Origin: Eublepharis macularius
Taxonomy: Eukaryota > Chordata > Lepidosauria > Squamata > Eublepharidae
DNA: 64,000 nucleotides
Reading direction: 5' to 3'
Assembly: GCF_028583425.1 (NCBI RefSeq)
Contig: NC_072797.1
Coordinates: forward strand, 21,672,001 to 21,736,000
Shown here one piece after another: positions 35,811 to 51,296 of the stretch (its first letter is position 1; each line of letters starts with the position of its first letter). Both the position numbers and the translations under genes were made by a program. The notes under the pieces were generated by a model. The model saw only the letters and a list, made by a program, of their open reading frames with translations. It made no database searches and had not been told where the DNA came from.

Positions 35811-38160
35811 GTGATTTATCAAAGGTGGCCAGTGTCAGGCAAGGTTGTTTACTGCCTACCTAATCTTTGTAACATCTTGAGAGTTAATAATGCAGGGCCC
35901 CCAACTTCCATCACCTCTTTGCTAATTCTATGCAATGCTGTATTGGTGAGCCACACAACTGCACCCTTCACTGACTTGTTGCACAATGAAGAAATTGACC
36001 TGGCTTGCATAACAGAGATGTGGTTGGAAGAAAATGACATGATGTGTCTGTCCCATCTAACTGCCGGGCTATGCGGTCCTCCACCAACCCTAAACAGGTG
36101 TCTGGCGAGAAGAGGTCGCTATTACATTGCATGAATCTTTCAACTTCTGCAGATTCCCAGTACAAACTATAGCTGGCATAGACTGTAGGCTCATTATTTA
36201 GGGAGCTAAGGATAGATTAAGGATAGATTAGGTATTCTGCTTGTTTACCAGCACCTAGGTGGCTGGTAAACACCCTTTCTGAGTTGGCAGAAGTGCTCTT
36301 AGATGTGCTGTTGGAAACAACTAGAAGGATTGTTCTGGGTGACTTCAGCTGAATGTTCCATGTCAGGACCAGCCCAGGTTTTCATAGTTCCCTTGGCAGC
36401 CCTGGGCCTTTCTCAAATAATGACAGGCCCCACACATGAAAAGGCCAAACCTTGGACTTAATCTTTTGCACTGAGTCTTTGAGGTCTTCTTTCAGGATTG
36501 AAGATGTGGCCTGAACCATGGTCTGGCCATTACCTACTCAAGGCAAGGGAGACTATGCCTCCTACACCACATAAAAAGGGAGGATCTGTTACAACGGTGC
36601 ACCCACGGAGGCTCATGGATGCTTCTAGATTTCAAAATCAAAAATGGATTTTAAAATTCCAAACGCATGTTCTGTTGAGGCTGTGGTGGGAGCCTGGGCT
36701 ATGAAGCTCCTTGAAGTCACTGACAAGACTGCTCCTCCTCATCATTTCCCGCCCTCGTCCCATTTCCCTGCCATCATTTACCATAGAGCTGGGTGATCTA
36801 AAGAAGGCTGAAAAATGTCTGGAAAGATGCTGGCAGAAAACTAGGTTGAATCTGACAAAGTGTGCTACAGAGCCCACTGGAAGACCTAGGAAGCAGCTGT
36901 CAGAGTGGCAAAGAAACATTATTTCTCTGCAACTGTTGCATCAGCTGGTTCACGCCCATCCCAGTTGTTTAAGGTATCTCAACCTTCTGACTCCTAAATC
37001 TGAAGCTTTACTAGCTCAAGAACAGACAATTAGCTGTGACACCTTTGCAACATTCTTTTGCTGGTAAAATAGCATAAGAGCACCCATATCAGGGTACTAG
37101 CTGTAATACAGACAAGGAGGAAGAAAACACTTAATTCACCATCTGGTCTGCTTATGAACCATTTTTGACCCATTTACAATGATAGATATTGACAGGATCC
37201 TGGCATCTGTGAAGGCGTCAACTTGTGCACTGAATCCTTACCCATCTTGGCTGCTGAAATCTTGTAAAGACCATTAACTAATTCAGAGCACCTTCCCTTA
37301 GCCACTCAAAGAGACAGTCACCATCCCTAGACAAAAATGATGTGGCCAACTATTGCCCAGTCTCTCATCTGCCCTTTCTGGGCAAAGCAGTTGACAGAGA
37401 AGAGGCAGACCAGCTCCAAATCTTCTTAGATCATTCTTGTGCTCTGGATGCTGTTCAGTCATCCCGGGGCAACGGGATGGAAGAAGCTCTGGTGGCTTTA
37501 GTTGATGGCCTCCATCTGAATGTAGACAAAGGCCATGCTTCTTTGTTGCTCCTCCTGAATCTATCTGCAGCCTTTGATACAGTGGGCCACGCCATCCGGC
37601 TGAAGCATTGGGAAGCAGAAGTAGGTATCAGGGGATGTTCTTTGTACTGGTTTAAATCATTTCTCATGGAACAGACTCAAATGGTTGCTATTGTGACCAG
37701 CTATTTTCAGTGCAGGAATTATCTTGCAGGGTTCTACAAGGTGCAATCTTATCACCCATGTTATTCATTCATTCATAGCTATGGAATTGGATGCAATCAA
37801 TATATACTATACCCTGCTCTCGCTATCCAAATCCCCTGTGGTACTGAGTTACTACCCAACAGCTATGGTCAAATAGCTGAAAGCAAACAAACTGAAATGG
37901 AAGCTAGACAAGATGGAAGTGACACTGGTTGGGAAGGCAGAAATCTTGAAGCACGCTGTGCTTCCCACTTTCATTGGGTTTGGTGTACTGTTGCTGACTC
38001 CATTAAGAACCTGCGGGCTATACTGGATCCATTACTGCTGCTAGAAAAGCAAGTAAATGCAGTTGCACCATTATGTATGAGGTTGATTAGGCCAGCAACA
38101 TCGAATAATAATCGGTTGTTGTTGTTGTTGTTGTTGTTATTATTATTGACATGTGAATCC
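35811..38160 (+). mobile_element. L2-like LINE, long but decayed copy (endonuclease to RT)
   Basis: In order: an endonuclease region (EIDLACITEMWL near 35990; the GDF motif near 36340; a DLIF stretch near 36455), then RT segments (ANYCPVSHLPFLGKAVDRE near 37345; LLLNLSAAFDTVGHAIRL near 37545; WFKSFL near 37650). The tail is (TTG)n(TTA)n at 38112-38148. Frames are broken and internal parts are missing, so it is inactive. The 274-residue open frame at 37342-38166 is this LINE, not a host gene. Confidence 0.75.
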
Positions 38161-38750
38161 ACTTAATATCCATTACCTTCCTTAAAGTGATATATTAGAA
38201 ATCCCTCAGATATCACCCAATTTTTTCCATTTTCCAAATGGTAATTACACTCCCAAGAACCAAGGAGTCTCCAGCACCAGTGCCTCTATGTCTTGTCTCC
38301 AATGAATAGGGATGGGAGAAAGATAGCCTTGCTGGTGTATGCATAGCTAGATTTCTATTGTATTTATGTTTTATCCTAAAGTAGGAAAGAGGGAGTTGAA
38401 TATCTTATGAAAAGAAGACATTCTGTGAAGTAGTAAAGGAAAAGATATTCCAAAATGATCTTGGCAGAGAAGGTGGGGCTGCCTGTGATTGGTGTTGACA
38501 CTTGTGCATCCATCTTCCACACAACGATGGTTGGGCAAGTGACCCACTCCTTTGTCATCCAAAGGCCAACTGTCTCCCTAGCTGGTCTCCTGATGTTAAA
38601 CTAATCTGACCTGGACAGATACGGTCTATTTGAAAATATCCATAAAACTGTGGAAACATGGAGTGATAAATTGTGACTTTAAGATATAAAAAGGGGGGAA
38701 GGGGGGCCTACTTTCTTTTAGACTGAGAAAAATGGAGACTCTGCATTTTA

Positions 38751-38843
38751 CAGTATGATCCTCAGCAGTTACACTCTTCTAAACCCCTTGACTTCAGGGG
38801 ACTCAGAAGGGTAAGGATGCAACTTTGTTTAGGATTGCACTGT
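38751..38843. mobile_element. Palindromic MITE-like repeat
   Basis: CAGTATGATCCTCAGCAGTTA at the left reads back as TTTGTTTAGGATTGCACTG at the right, around CCTTGACTTCAGGGG. Same family as 7011. Confidence 0.65.
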
Positions 38844-41977
<3,134 letters not shown>

Positions 41978-42462
41978 ATATAGAATTATAGGATCATAGC
42001 GTTGGAAGGGACCTATAGGGTCATCTAGTCCAGTCTCCTGCACAATGCAGGAAATTCACAAATACCTCCTTCCCTACACACACACCCAGTAACCCTTACT
42101 CCATGCCCAGAAGATGGCAAAACACTGTCAGGATCCCTAGCCAAACTGGCCTGGGGAAAATTGCTACCTGACCCCAAGGTGGCGATCGCCCTTACCCTGG
42201 GCGTTTAAGGGGCCACAAGAACTAAGCACTGATGTCCCCAAAACTGAACACAATACTCTAGGTGAGGTCTAACCAGAGCAGAGTAGAGCGATACCATCAC
42301 TTTGCGTGATCTGGACAGTATGCTTCTGTTGATACAGCCCAAAATTGCATTTGCCTTTTTAGCTACCACATCACGCTGCTGACTCATGTTCAGTATATGG
42401 TCTACTAAGACCCCTAAATCCTTTTCGCACATACTACTGCCAAGACAAGTCTCCCCCATCCT
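41978..42462 (-). mobile_element. CR1 LINE 3' end (minus strand)
   Basis: The minus strand encodes CEKDLGVLVDHILNMSQQRD, then AKKANAILGCINRSI and LYSALVRPHLEYCVQFWG, the C-terminal part of CR1 ORF2. This is followed by the CR1 3' untranslated region ending near CCTATAATTCTA. It is 5'-truncated, as most CR1 copies are. Confidence 0.9.
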
Positions 42463-44055
42463 ATAATTATGCAGGTCCTCCTATTTATTCCGGAACTCCC
42501 CAATAAAATAATTCAGGGCAGTTCCCAGCAGTTGTATAGGTGGCCTTCCCTTTTCAGACTATGCCTCTTGCTTATGGGACCCCAGAAGGCAACCTTCCCC
42601 CTTTCTGTTCTTTGTTCTCCTTCAGACTCATTTTGTGAACACTGTGGCTGAGCTCCTAGGTTCTCTTACAGTTTGGGTAACTAGCTTTTGTAGCTATTTG
42701 GCTGTAAATGCTAGGACAGCTATTGATCAAAGCAATATTTTTAGCAAGCAATTTCTTTATACGCCCCTCCTAAATGTTCCCAGGCAATTGCCACTGTCCA
42801 TGGCTTCCAGGATAAAACAAAAAGCAGTTTCTTTCTGATGAGAAAAAAATCTTGACTGTTCAGTAACTCTTATATTCTCTCCTGATTACAGCAGTCCTTT
42901 TAAGCCCCGATTTTTCTGTTACATTTCACTTCACTAAACCAGTTTGCGAGGGTCCTGACTGATTTGCATTTGGGGGAGCATCAGAAATTACTAGACGTAC
43001 TATGTCCTATTAACCTTTTGTGGAGGTCTGTATAAAATAGCTTTTAGTTCCAAGTGACTGCGCCCACTATCTTCAACTACAAGAACTTGGTAGACTTTCA
43101 ATGAGAGCTGTGCCATTGGCTGACACAGAACTTTTATTCCTACAACAGCTCCATAGAGCGTTTTCTCATGAGGAAGAGAAGGAGAAACAGCCGAGATTAC
43201 AGTTCAGTGCCCCTGAACAGCAAAAGACTTTGATGGGGGTGTTCTCTATCTTCTGACATCCTGTCTATCAAATGGTATATTCAGCAGCTTAGATACAAAG
43301 CCAAAGCAGACTATGCCAACTGCAAGAGTGTAATTGTTTTGCTCGAACAATAGCAGCCCCTCAACTGACTGAATTTAACTCCAAATATCTAACATTTGAG
43401 ACTGATCAAAAGATTCCATAAAAACATCTGAGAAGCAGCACTTGACACTGTGCAATACTGCATTCCGCTCATTGCTCTGAAGAAAGAACTTTGCACTTCT
43501 ATCAGTTTGCATTTGTTTTACGCCATTATGTTTTTTTTACATTTACATTATACTGCTTTCCATGTTCTATAAAGATGCATAACATAATCTGAATTTCTCA
43601 AGGAGGATAATTTCACCACTATTACTTTTTCATCTGTCAAAAGCAAGTGGTACTTTCATTCTAATTCTGAGACTGGAAATTTTGACACAATTCCATCACT
43701 GAAACAGAACGAAAAAGCTTTGAATAGAAAGGTGCAACAATAGTAGTTACTACCAGAGATGATCCAGAGCAAAGATGTTCCTAAATAACACTGACCTGTG
43801 ATCGTGGCTGTTTCTTTCTTCTCTGCCCCATGGCAGCACCCTCTCTGGAGCTGCTGAGGCATACAAGTTCTATGCCCACCGTGTCACAGCCCTCAATTGA
43901 AATTTACCATGTTCTGGACTATGTAATGTATCAACATGAAACAGCCTTTACAATGCGTCATAAATTGTCCCATGCCCGACTAGCTGTGGCTTTCCAGGAT
44001 CTCAAATCTCAAATCTTTCCCAACAGCTGCTATTGAAATGCTTTAACAGGAGCTG
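42463..44055. other. NPR3 intron 3, no gene seen
   Basis: No convincing coding region or recognised repeat. Confidence 0.5.
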
Positions 44056-44059
44056 CCAG

Positions 44060-44115
44060 TGGCTGAACATAGGACCATCTACATATAAAGTACATGCTCT
44101 GCTCTGAACTATGGA
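44060..44115 (-). mobile_element. tRNA-derived SINE fragment (head, minus strand)
   Basis: AGGACCATCTACATATAAAG and GTACATGCTCTGCTCTGAAC then CTATGG are the reverse of a tRNA-like SINE head with A and B box remnants. Short and diverged. Confidence 0.35.
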
Positions 44116-44861
44116 CCAGATTATGCTGAATATTCTTTAATCCATTCCCCCGTAATCATTTATACTGCATTATCTCAGATGTTGGTCTCTCCACTAGTGA
44201 CCTATTTAACTCCCGTGAATCCAACAAACTACTGAGATGGTCTTCTTGAAATTCTCATTTGTGACTAGTGGCAAGAGTATGGAGTACTTGCCTGCATTCT
44301 TAGCCTCTTTTATCAGAATCTGGGACAGCACACTGTGGAAGCCAGATCCAAAATTAGAGTAGGGCCTAGGTAATGCAGAAGGTTGTTCCAGCACCTTGCG
44401 TGAAGCCCACAGAGGACTGAAATATTTCTGTAGGAAGGCATGCATTCAAGGCCCCACTTCCCTAGGGATGATCAATTCTCAGTTAAAGAAGTGCCCTGTT
44501 TTTGAGACAGGAATACAGTGAAGCTGGTATATTTCCCCTTTGCAAGAACGAGTCATCAACTAAAGATACTAACAAATAAACATTCTCAGGAAATCTCTGC
44601 CAGAACAGTTACCTTAGTGGCCCCTTCCTGACAGTTCCAAGGAAAAGAGTATCCCTGCTTCTTAGGTCTAGGATGTCCCAGAGCTCACCCTCTGATGAAC
44701 AAGTTGAGAGTCTGGGTTCTGGGCTTTTTAGCTCTACTGCAAATGTTTCCAGGTTCAGAAGTGCAGTGCAGTAGAGGATTTTCATCCTGATATTCTGATA
44801 TATTAAGAAAATTATGCTTAAAGAAGTAAGTGTAGATCCAAAATTTAAGAAGCCCTAGTCC

Positions 44862-45055
44862 AGGCTAGTCTGAACTCATCAGATCTCAGTTGCTAGGCAG
44901 GGTTGGTCTTGGTTAGCAATTGGATGAGAGACCACCAAGGAAGATCAGGGTCCCTCTGGAGAAGCAGGCAATGACAAACCACCTCTATTAGACTCTTGCC
45001 TTGAAAACACCAGCAGGAGTTGCCATAAGTCGACTACGACTTGACAGCACTTTCC
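44862..45055 (+). mobile_element. 5S rRNA-derived SINE
   Basis: CTGAACTCATCAGATCTCAG, GCTAGGCAGGGTTGGTCTTG and GGATGAGAGACCACCAAGGA correspond to the internal promoter region of 5S rRNA. The body GCAATGACAAACCACCTCTA and tail CCATAAGTCGACTACGACTT then GACAGCAC follow. The tail resembles the 3' end of RTE/BovB LINEs, which probably moved it. Confidence 0.88.
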
Positions 45056-45680
45056 ACCGCCATCAATTGTTGATAATAGCTTTTTCAAAATAAAGTCTGC
45101 ATTGTTACATCTTTCCTTTATTTCCCTAGAAGATTGTAGTGTTGCAGATTATAAATTTTACCTGTTCAAGTGAAGACAACCAATAAAACTCACTTTCACC
45201 AGGACCCAGACTGATCTGTATGTAAGGAGCTACATACAGTTTCCCATGGTTCGTAGCATTAGTTCTGGTTGCCAATATTCTCCATCAACACAGCTAAACA
45301 AAAACTCTCTTTGTTGATTAGCCATAATTAGTTAATCTGATGGTGATAAACAGGAAGTGGATACTTTATTCATCACTACGAAGTGGTTTTTGGTATCACT
45401 TGGAGGACCTTGGAAAGGACTGGTTATTGCGTCCATGCCTTCAGTACTTCACAACTTAGGCACTCCATGATGGGCAAGAATAAAAACAACAAGAACTCTG
45501 TTCCAGATGACTGTGAATGGACAGAACAAGTTTTCATTTGCAAGTTTTTTTTATTTAAAGGCTACTAAAAAGAGTTTTCAGAAAGCAACTGTGAACACCC
45601 AGACATTTTAGTCTAGTTCAGAAAAGGCCACATTGTCACCTCTGATTTAACAAGAAGAGCATTTTAAAGATGTTACTTAC

Positions 45681-45847
45681 ATAATCCTCATCATGGATTC
45701 CTTGTTTCTGAGCAGATCTTTTAACCTCCATGGCAAACGTCTCAAACTCTGGTTTCACTGTCCTCAGTAGTGTGACTGTCTGGAGGGATGAGTATGCTTG
45801 CTTTGCCTCAAGGTCGTATTTGTCTCCTCTCTTCCATGAACCATTTC
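45681..45847 (-). CDS. NPR3: NPR3 exon 3
   Basis: The exon is 167 nt. It enters in phase 1 and leaves in phase 0. It encodes [20 protein letters not shown], then [20 protein letters not shown], then [16 protein letters not shown]. The acceptor ends CCCTTAG and the donor is a consensus GTAAGT. It is part of the membrane-proximal half of the ligand-binding domain. It matches the family over its full length without gaps. Confidence 0.97.
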
Positions 45848-46469
45848 CTAAGGGAGAAATAAAAATATTTACAATTCTGTGCCAGTCACCATAAAGAGCT
45901 CATTTTCCCCTTTTCAGCAGCTGTATTCCTGATATGTTGCTAGGGATAGTCAGCATTATAAAGTACTGTTTCCTGATAACACAACATACACATACCAGAA
46001 ACACAATCCATCCATGTTTAAGGACTTTTAAGTCTTACCTGAAAGACTGATTGATTGAAACTAAGCACATGCTCAAACCTCTTCCCTTGAATTCAGGAGA
46101 ACATTAATTAACAAGAAATTAAATGCTTAGCTGTGACTGGAATGCAAACTATGTAATTAATGAAGAATATTTTTTAAAAAATGAATAGGTATTATCTTTT
46201 AAAAAAGCAAACATTCTGCCTTGGAGGATCAGGTGTGTGACAAATGCCTGAAATTCTTTGGTGGGAAGTTTTGGACAAAAATGAAATGAAAATATGCATG
46301 TGTCTTGGGTCCATGAAAGCATTTTCAACATAAGCAGTAATCTGAGTTTTTACATTGAGCATTTTACAATTCATTAATAAGAAAAATTAAAGAAGTAAGC
46401 GGGGGGAAAGGAACAGAAACAGATTTTTATCTCTTCCATCCAATCAGGTTAGATCTAGGTCATCCAGTT

Positions 46470-46600
46470 TGATAACAGCACACCTTAAGAACTGCCTACT
46501 TCCATACAAACCTACTCAACTACTATAGTCATCTTCTGAGGCCGTGCTTCAAATGCCCCCGTCCTCTGAGGTTGCCACCCTGAGAGGGGGAGACATTAAA
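46470..46600 (+). mobile_element. L2-like LINE fragment
   Basis: The stretch CCATACAAACCTACTCAACT, GTCATCTTCTGAGGC and CTTCAAATGCCCCC parallels the C-terminal segment seen at 33900-33970. Short, old fragment. Confidence 0.4.
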
Positions 46601-46879
46601 AGGCTAGCTTGATCAGAAGATTTTACTGGAAAGTGTTTATTTGTCAAACAAATACAGAAGATTGTGACCTTAAACAGTTAGTTTAGGAATGCTATAAAGA
46701 CACTACCAGTGAAACTCTCATTTTTATTCACTTGGAAATAAAAAGCCAGTCATAGATAAAAATACAAAGGCTAAACTGGCAAAACAGAACTGAAGCATTC
46801 ATTTTCCACAATCAGCTGGTAGTGGAATTAACAAGGTGGATCCCTCAGGGAACTTTATATAGCCCCATGTGTGTGTGTT

Positions 46880-47110
46880 ATATGCAGTCAAATCGTTTTT
46901 GACTTACGGTGACCTTATGAATAAATAACCTTCAAAATATCCTATCATTAACAGCATTGCTCAGATCATGCAAACTGGAGGGTATGGCTTTCTTTACTGA
47001 GTCAGGGCCTCTCAGTTTGGGTCTTCCTCGTTTCTTGCTGCCTTCCCCCTTTCGTAGCATTATTGTCTTTTTGACTGATATTTGCCATCTACCCATTCTC
47101 GCAAGCGATC
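46880..47110 (-). mobile_element. RTE/BovB-like LINE 3' end (minus strand)
   Basis: Read on the minus strand it gives a GRPKLRG-like stretch, then a Ser-Leu-Gln-Asp-like segment typical of the BovB ORF2 C-terminus. It ends CACCGTAAGTCAAAAACGAT. Plus-strand landmarks are TTTTGACTTACGGTGACCTT and AGCATTATTGTCTTTTTGAC. Confidence 0.7.
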
Positions 47111-47784
47111 AGTGGTTAGTCAATTTCTGTTCTAGTGGGTGTGAGTAAGGCTTCAATTACTTGTTACAGCTAGATTAATTGCTCGTAATTTTTTGAATTG
47201 CAACTGCATAATTAAAATACTAAAACAAGCACTAATGAGCATTTATTTTGGCTGAAAAGAGTAATCAAGCCATCAGTCCTTTCCCAGAAAGGAGCAGGAA
47301 CTGACCAATTAAGGACTGATTCAGGAATTAACAGAAAGCGAGTAGTTAAGAAGCCTCTGTAAACAAAAGGGCATAGAGAAAAATCAAAAGGATGACCAAG
47401 ATGTATTTCCTAGTCCAGACTGGCTCTGCAATTTAAAAAAAAATTGCCACAAATAAGGGTTTCCATCTCTCTTCAATCAACAAAGACAACACTGGAAGGA
47501 AACAGGTTGGTAATGATGTCATATGGTGGTTTCTCTGTGTAAATTAATGATGCCTATCTCAGACCAAATGGATAGTGTGGAAGCAACTCAAGAGTGTAAT
47601 TTTCAAGAGAACAACATAGGAATGTGGCAATGATGGAAGAGAAGACCCGTCTACATATCATGCACATTTCTCAGGGCCAGCCAAAAGTAGAACAGCTCAG
47701 GCAGCACAGAACTCAAAAGGATCAGCATATGATAACTAGGGATGGTCAAGCAACTGACAGGTCAGCTCACATGATTATCACCAG

Positions 47785-49245
47785 TTGCGATCAGGGAATC
47801 AGTGGTTTGCTCAGCCACTTGAGACATATTTGTTTGGTGGCTGATTTTTCCAACAGATTAGACAACTACAATGCACTCTGCTTGGGGCTGCCCTTGAAGT
47901 GTGTTCAGAAGCTACAACTGAAACAGAATGCTGCAGCCAGAATGCTTACTGGACTGTGTTGTAAGAAACCATGTAACTTAAATCTCATTCCACCCACACT
48001 GGCTCCCAGTTGGCTTCTGGGCCCAATTCAAGGTGCTGGTATTGATCTTTAAAGCCCTATACTAGGCGTGTGCAAGTTGGTATTCACTTACTGGTATTTT
48101 TTGGTATATCTGGGAACCCCAGTCATATCCAAGATTCTTGGACATACTGATATTAGCAGTCCTGAATAATCCTAGAAATATTTGGGAGTAACCCAGGCCA
48201 CCATTTTAAAGATTACAGCAGCTTGCTTTCCTCCTTTTGCAGATTTTGCTGGCAAAAGTAGGGAGGGAGGACATCACATATGGCATCACATATTAGGGGG
48301 AGCTCAGCTGTCTGTCCGATCACAGTGATTCTCTCATAGCCTACAAGCTGACCCTCTGGCTACAAGTTCAGGACAATATGTTTAGGAGTGCATGCTTTTG
48401 GCTGCTCTGGCCTGTCTGTGTCTTACTTATGTTCTGCTGTCTGCTACCAGGTTGGTTCTGCTGGGATTTTTTGGTTCAGCCTTGGTTCTGTTGGGCTTTG
48501 TTGGTTCTTTTTGCATTTGGAGGATTTTGGTCCATGGCTGCTCTTGTGTTTTTGGTTGAGGCTTCTGTGTCCTGGAGAAAACACTGGATTCCACCCCCCC
48601 CATAGGAACCAATGGAAAGTAACTGGGGGCACCTTGTTCTGGAACCCATAGAATTGGACCCGTTGACCTAATTTACTTGAAACTAGGGAGAGGGCATCTT
48701 TAAAAGGCAGGCAGCCCTTGTTCCACTGCAATTTTGATGTAATTTGCATTAAAAAACAGCACTTCCAGCCCCCTGGAAAGAGTTCCCATAGAGAATAATA
48801 GCGCTGAATAATTTCAGAATCATCAAGGGAAAACCCCCCAGGTCTTAATACAAAATCAGTATGGGAGGACCTGAATATCAGGAATACCAAGATTGATGGC
48901 CTTCCCAATACCCAAATCTGAAAAATACTGTTTGTTTTTAGTGCACATCCCTATACAACTTGGGACAAATATATATTAAGGACCACCTACTCCCATATGA
49001 ACCTTCCCAATCCTCTTTGGCTGCCCTCACCATTTGAGGTTAGATGGGTGGCAACTAGAGAAAGGGCTTTCTCAGCCATGGCACCAAAATTATCTAGCTC
49101 CGTCCACACAAAGATTAGATAGTGCTTCTCAATCATTGCCCTTCGTTGGTGGGTGAAGACTTTATTTCATTTGGTGTTCCCTCACTCAAATATATCCCTA
49201 ATACTGCAGCACAGTATATCTGGCTTCTTATTATGCACTTTTCTC
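47785..49245 (+). mobile_element. L2-like LINE C-terminal part, interrupted by a DNA transposon
   Basis: The first part (NYNALCLGLPLKCVQKLQLK, then QNAAARMLTG) and the second part (from 48957) join exactly across the insert at 48063-48948. The codons for KALYNLGQIYIKDHLL run through the empty site. Frames elsewhere are damaged, so the LINE is dead. The 142-residue open frame at 47624-48052 partly reflects it. Confidence 0.75.
48063..48948 (+). mobile_element. hAT-like non-coding DNA transposon inside an L2-like LINE (886 bp)
   Basis: It is flanked by an 8-bp duplication CCCTATAC (48055-48062 and 48949-48956). Ends are TAGGCGTGTGCA and TGCACAT; with the adjoining CCCTA the right end reads as the inverse of TAGGGATGTGCA, a common hAT-type terminus. 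No transposase. The plus-strand TTGGTTCTGCTGGGATTTT-type motifs link it to 22215-23640. Confidence 0.85.
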
Positions 49246-51173
49246 ATACACAACCTGACAGTTCTCATTCCACCTTGTCATCGCTGCATGCTGCTACAAA
49301 GGATCCAGACTTATAAATGACACCAGACACAGTCTTGAAAAAAAAAAACTGATCAGTGTTTGTCTAAGTCTTTAATGATAAAGAAGATAATGACTGCTAA
49401 GATGCCCTGATCAGCAGCATTTCATGTGTGCATGGTTTCGCAAAGCCCAGTAGGAGTTGTAGCTTACCTCCCACGAACTTTTTTTTCTTTTTTCCAAGTT
49501 GCTTTCTATACTGAAAGTTCATCATTCCACACAGAGAGGGATCCAAACAAGGAAAAAGAACATTTCTAAAGCAACTTCAGTCCCCCAAATGTGGTCAAAG
49601 ATCTGCCACATGACCAAGTTCTCTGTAGACTGACCGCCCTGAAAAAGTCTCTCCGTGCATTTTCTTTGCAACCAACTGCAGTATGTGCAAAGGCTGCTGT
49701 GACTGGCTGCTTTCATGTGCTTTAAGATCTGGTTGCAAAAAAGAAAAAAAAACTTAAACAGCCAGGAGTTACTCCAAAGGCTAGGGCATCAAAGTTGGCA
49801 AATGACCATAGCTATTGCCCAGGTGCCAAACAAAGCAACAGTTCATGAAGAAACAAAAGATAGCAAGTTTTGCAGCCACAAACCTCTTCGGCAGCTGCTT
49901 GAGTCCTTCAATGCCAAGGTGAACAGATCTGGGGCTTGGCTCATATGTGAGCACAACAGTCACAAATAGTATGTTCAGCCGGCCAACACGATTGCTCAGA
50001 AGTTCTCAGCATTCCTCATGATAACAATTGCTCAATTTGTTTGTAAGTGTCTGGGTTCACAGAAGGGATTGAAACATGCACTTTTCTTTCTTTTTGAAGT
50101 GGCTTTCCCCCTCCCAATTGCTCCATGGCAAAGTCTCACTAAAAGGGGAGGGGGCTTTTTTAAAAAAGGATCTTCTTTCCCTAGCCACTATTCTAGCATA
50201 AATTGGGTTTTAAAAACTCTCTGTAAATATAGGATGACTCTAGACCAACACACACATGTATTTTTTCCAAAACATCCCCACCCCCACTGTAAGCTCCTGA
50301 AAGGCTCCACAACAGGCAGGCAGTTCAGGAAGAGTTGCCCCCATGGCAATTAAAATGTTGTCTTGGCTTTATAGGCAGCAGAATGCCAGGGCACAACTGT
50401 TATAAACTCCTCTTCAGCAACTTGATGAGACGTGCACCAGCTGGAAGACTTCTACCCCAAGCTGCTTTTCCCCCCATGGAGTGAACATATTTATAGGCAA
50501 GGGACAATTTTCAGGATGAAAAATTGTACAAAAGGAAAGATAATCAGGTGCTGTTCCCTGTATTTGTTTTTCCCTTTAAAGTAAAGCCCCCCAATGTGTT
50601 TTTCAAATGCTGTGGGAAAATGAACATGGGACTTCACAGAAGGTATAGTTTCTCCCTCAGTCTTGTACACACACACCCTAACTTTTTATTTGGTCATTCT
50701 GGCTGTGATTCACTAGCCAGTTCAGCTGAAAAAGAAACAGATTTAGGTCAACTCACTGCTTTGGCATCGGCTAAATAAATTCAAGCCCTGAAAATTGTGC
50801 ATTAAATTAGCTTACACGAGCCACAAACCACACACATTTGCTCAGCGGCCATTTGTTTCAGCACTGAAACATGCTGGACCAAGGACTACTTTCCCATTTG
50901 CTATTCCAGCTAAAGTTAAATCCATTACTGCCCTAGATCTCAGCTCAAACTTGCACCATGGCATTGTCACGTCAGCTCAGGTGAATGATGCTAGCTTCCA
51001 AAAGTTGAGGCAGCCAACAATTCTGTCATCTGATGCAACGCCAACCACTTTGTCGCGTGCAAAGGCCTTAACGTTGAAGGAAGCCAAACACAAGGAAGCA
51101 GGTCTAGAATATTATCTCTAAAATGTTATGTTTATTAAAGTCATTTAACATCCTGGAGGAAAAAAAACTTTAC
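49246..51173. other. NPR3 intron 2, no gene seen
   Basis: No coding region, RNA gene or confidently recognised repeat. The 108-residue open frame at 50795-51121 has no family resemblance and no splice context. Confidence 0.5.
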
Positions 51174-51296
51174 CATATGACGAACTGTTGAAGAGTTCGA
51201 TGTTGAAGAAAGCATAGTCTCCGTTGGTCATTCCTTGCCGATGTGCAGCCAACATGATGTTCCTTATTGCGTCACTGCTGGCGCACATGATCACAA
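51174..51296 (-). CDS. NPR3: NPR3 exon 2
   Basis: The exon is 123 nt, phase 1 at both ends. It encodes [20 protein letters not shown] followed by [22 protein letters not shown], almost identical to other vertebrate NPR-C. The acceptor is TTTTTCCCCAG and the donor is G|GTAAAG. It belongs to the extracellular ligand-binding fold. FNSSS contains an N-glycosylation sequon. Confidence 0.97.

Noticed and set aside
37342-38166. 274-residue open frame as a host gene
   Set aside because: It contains LINE RT motifs (LSAAFDTVGHAIRL) and ends in the LINE's microsatellite tail.
44862-45055. A functional 5S rRNA gene
   Set aside because: Only the internal part resembles 5S rRNA, it is mutated, and it carries a SINE body and LINE-like tail.
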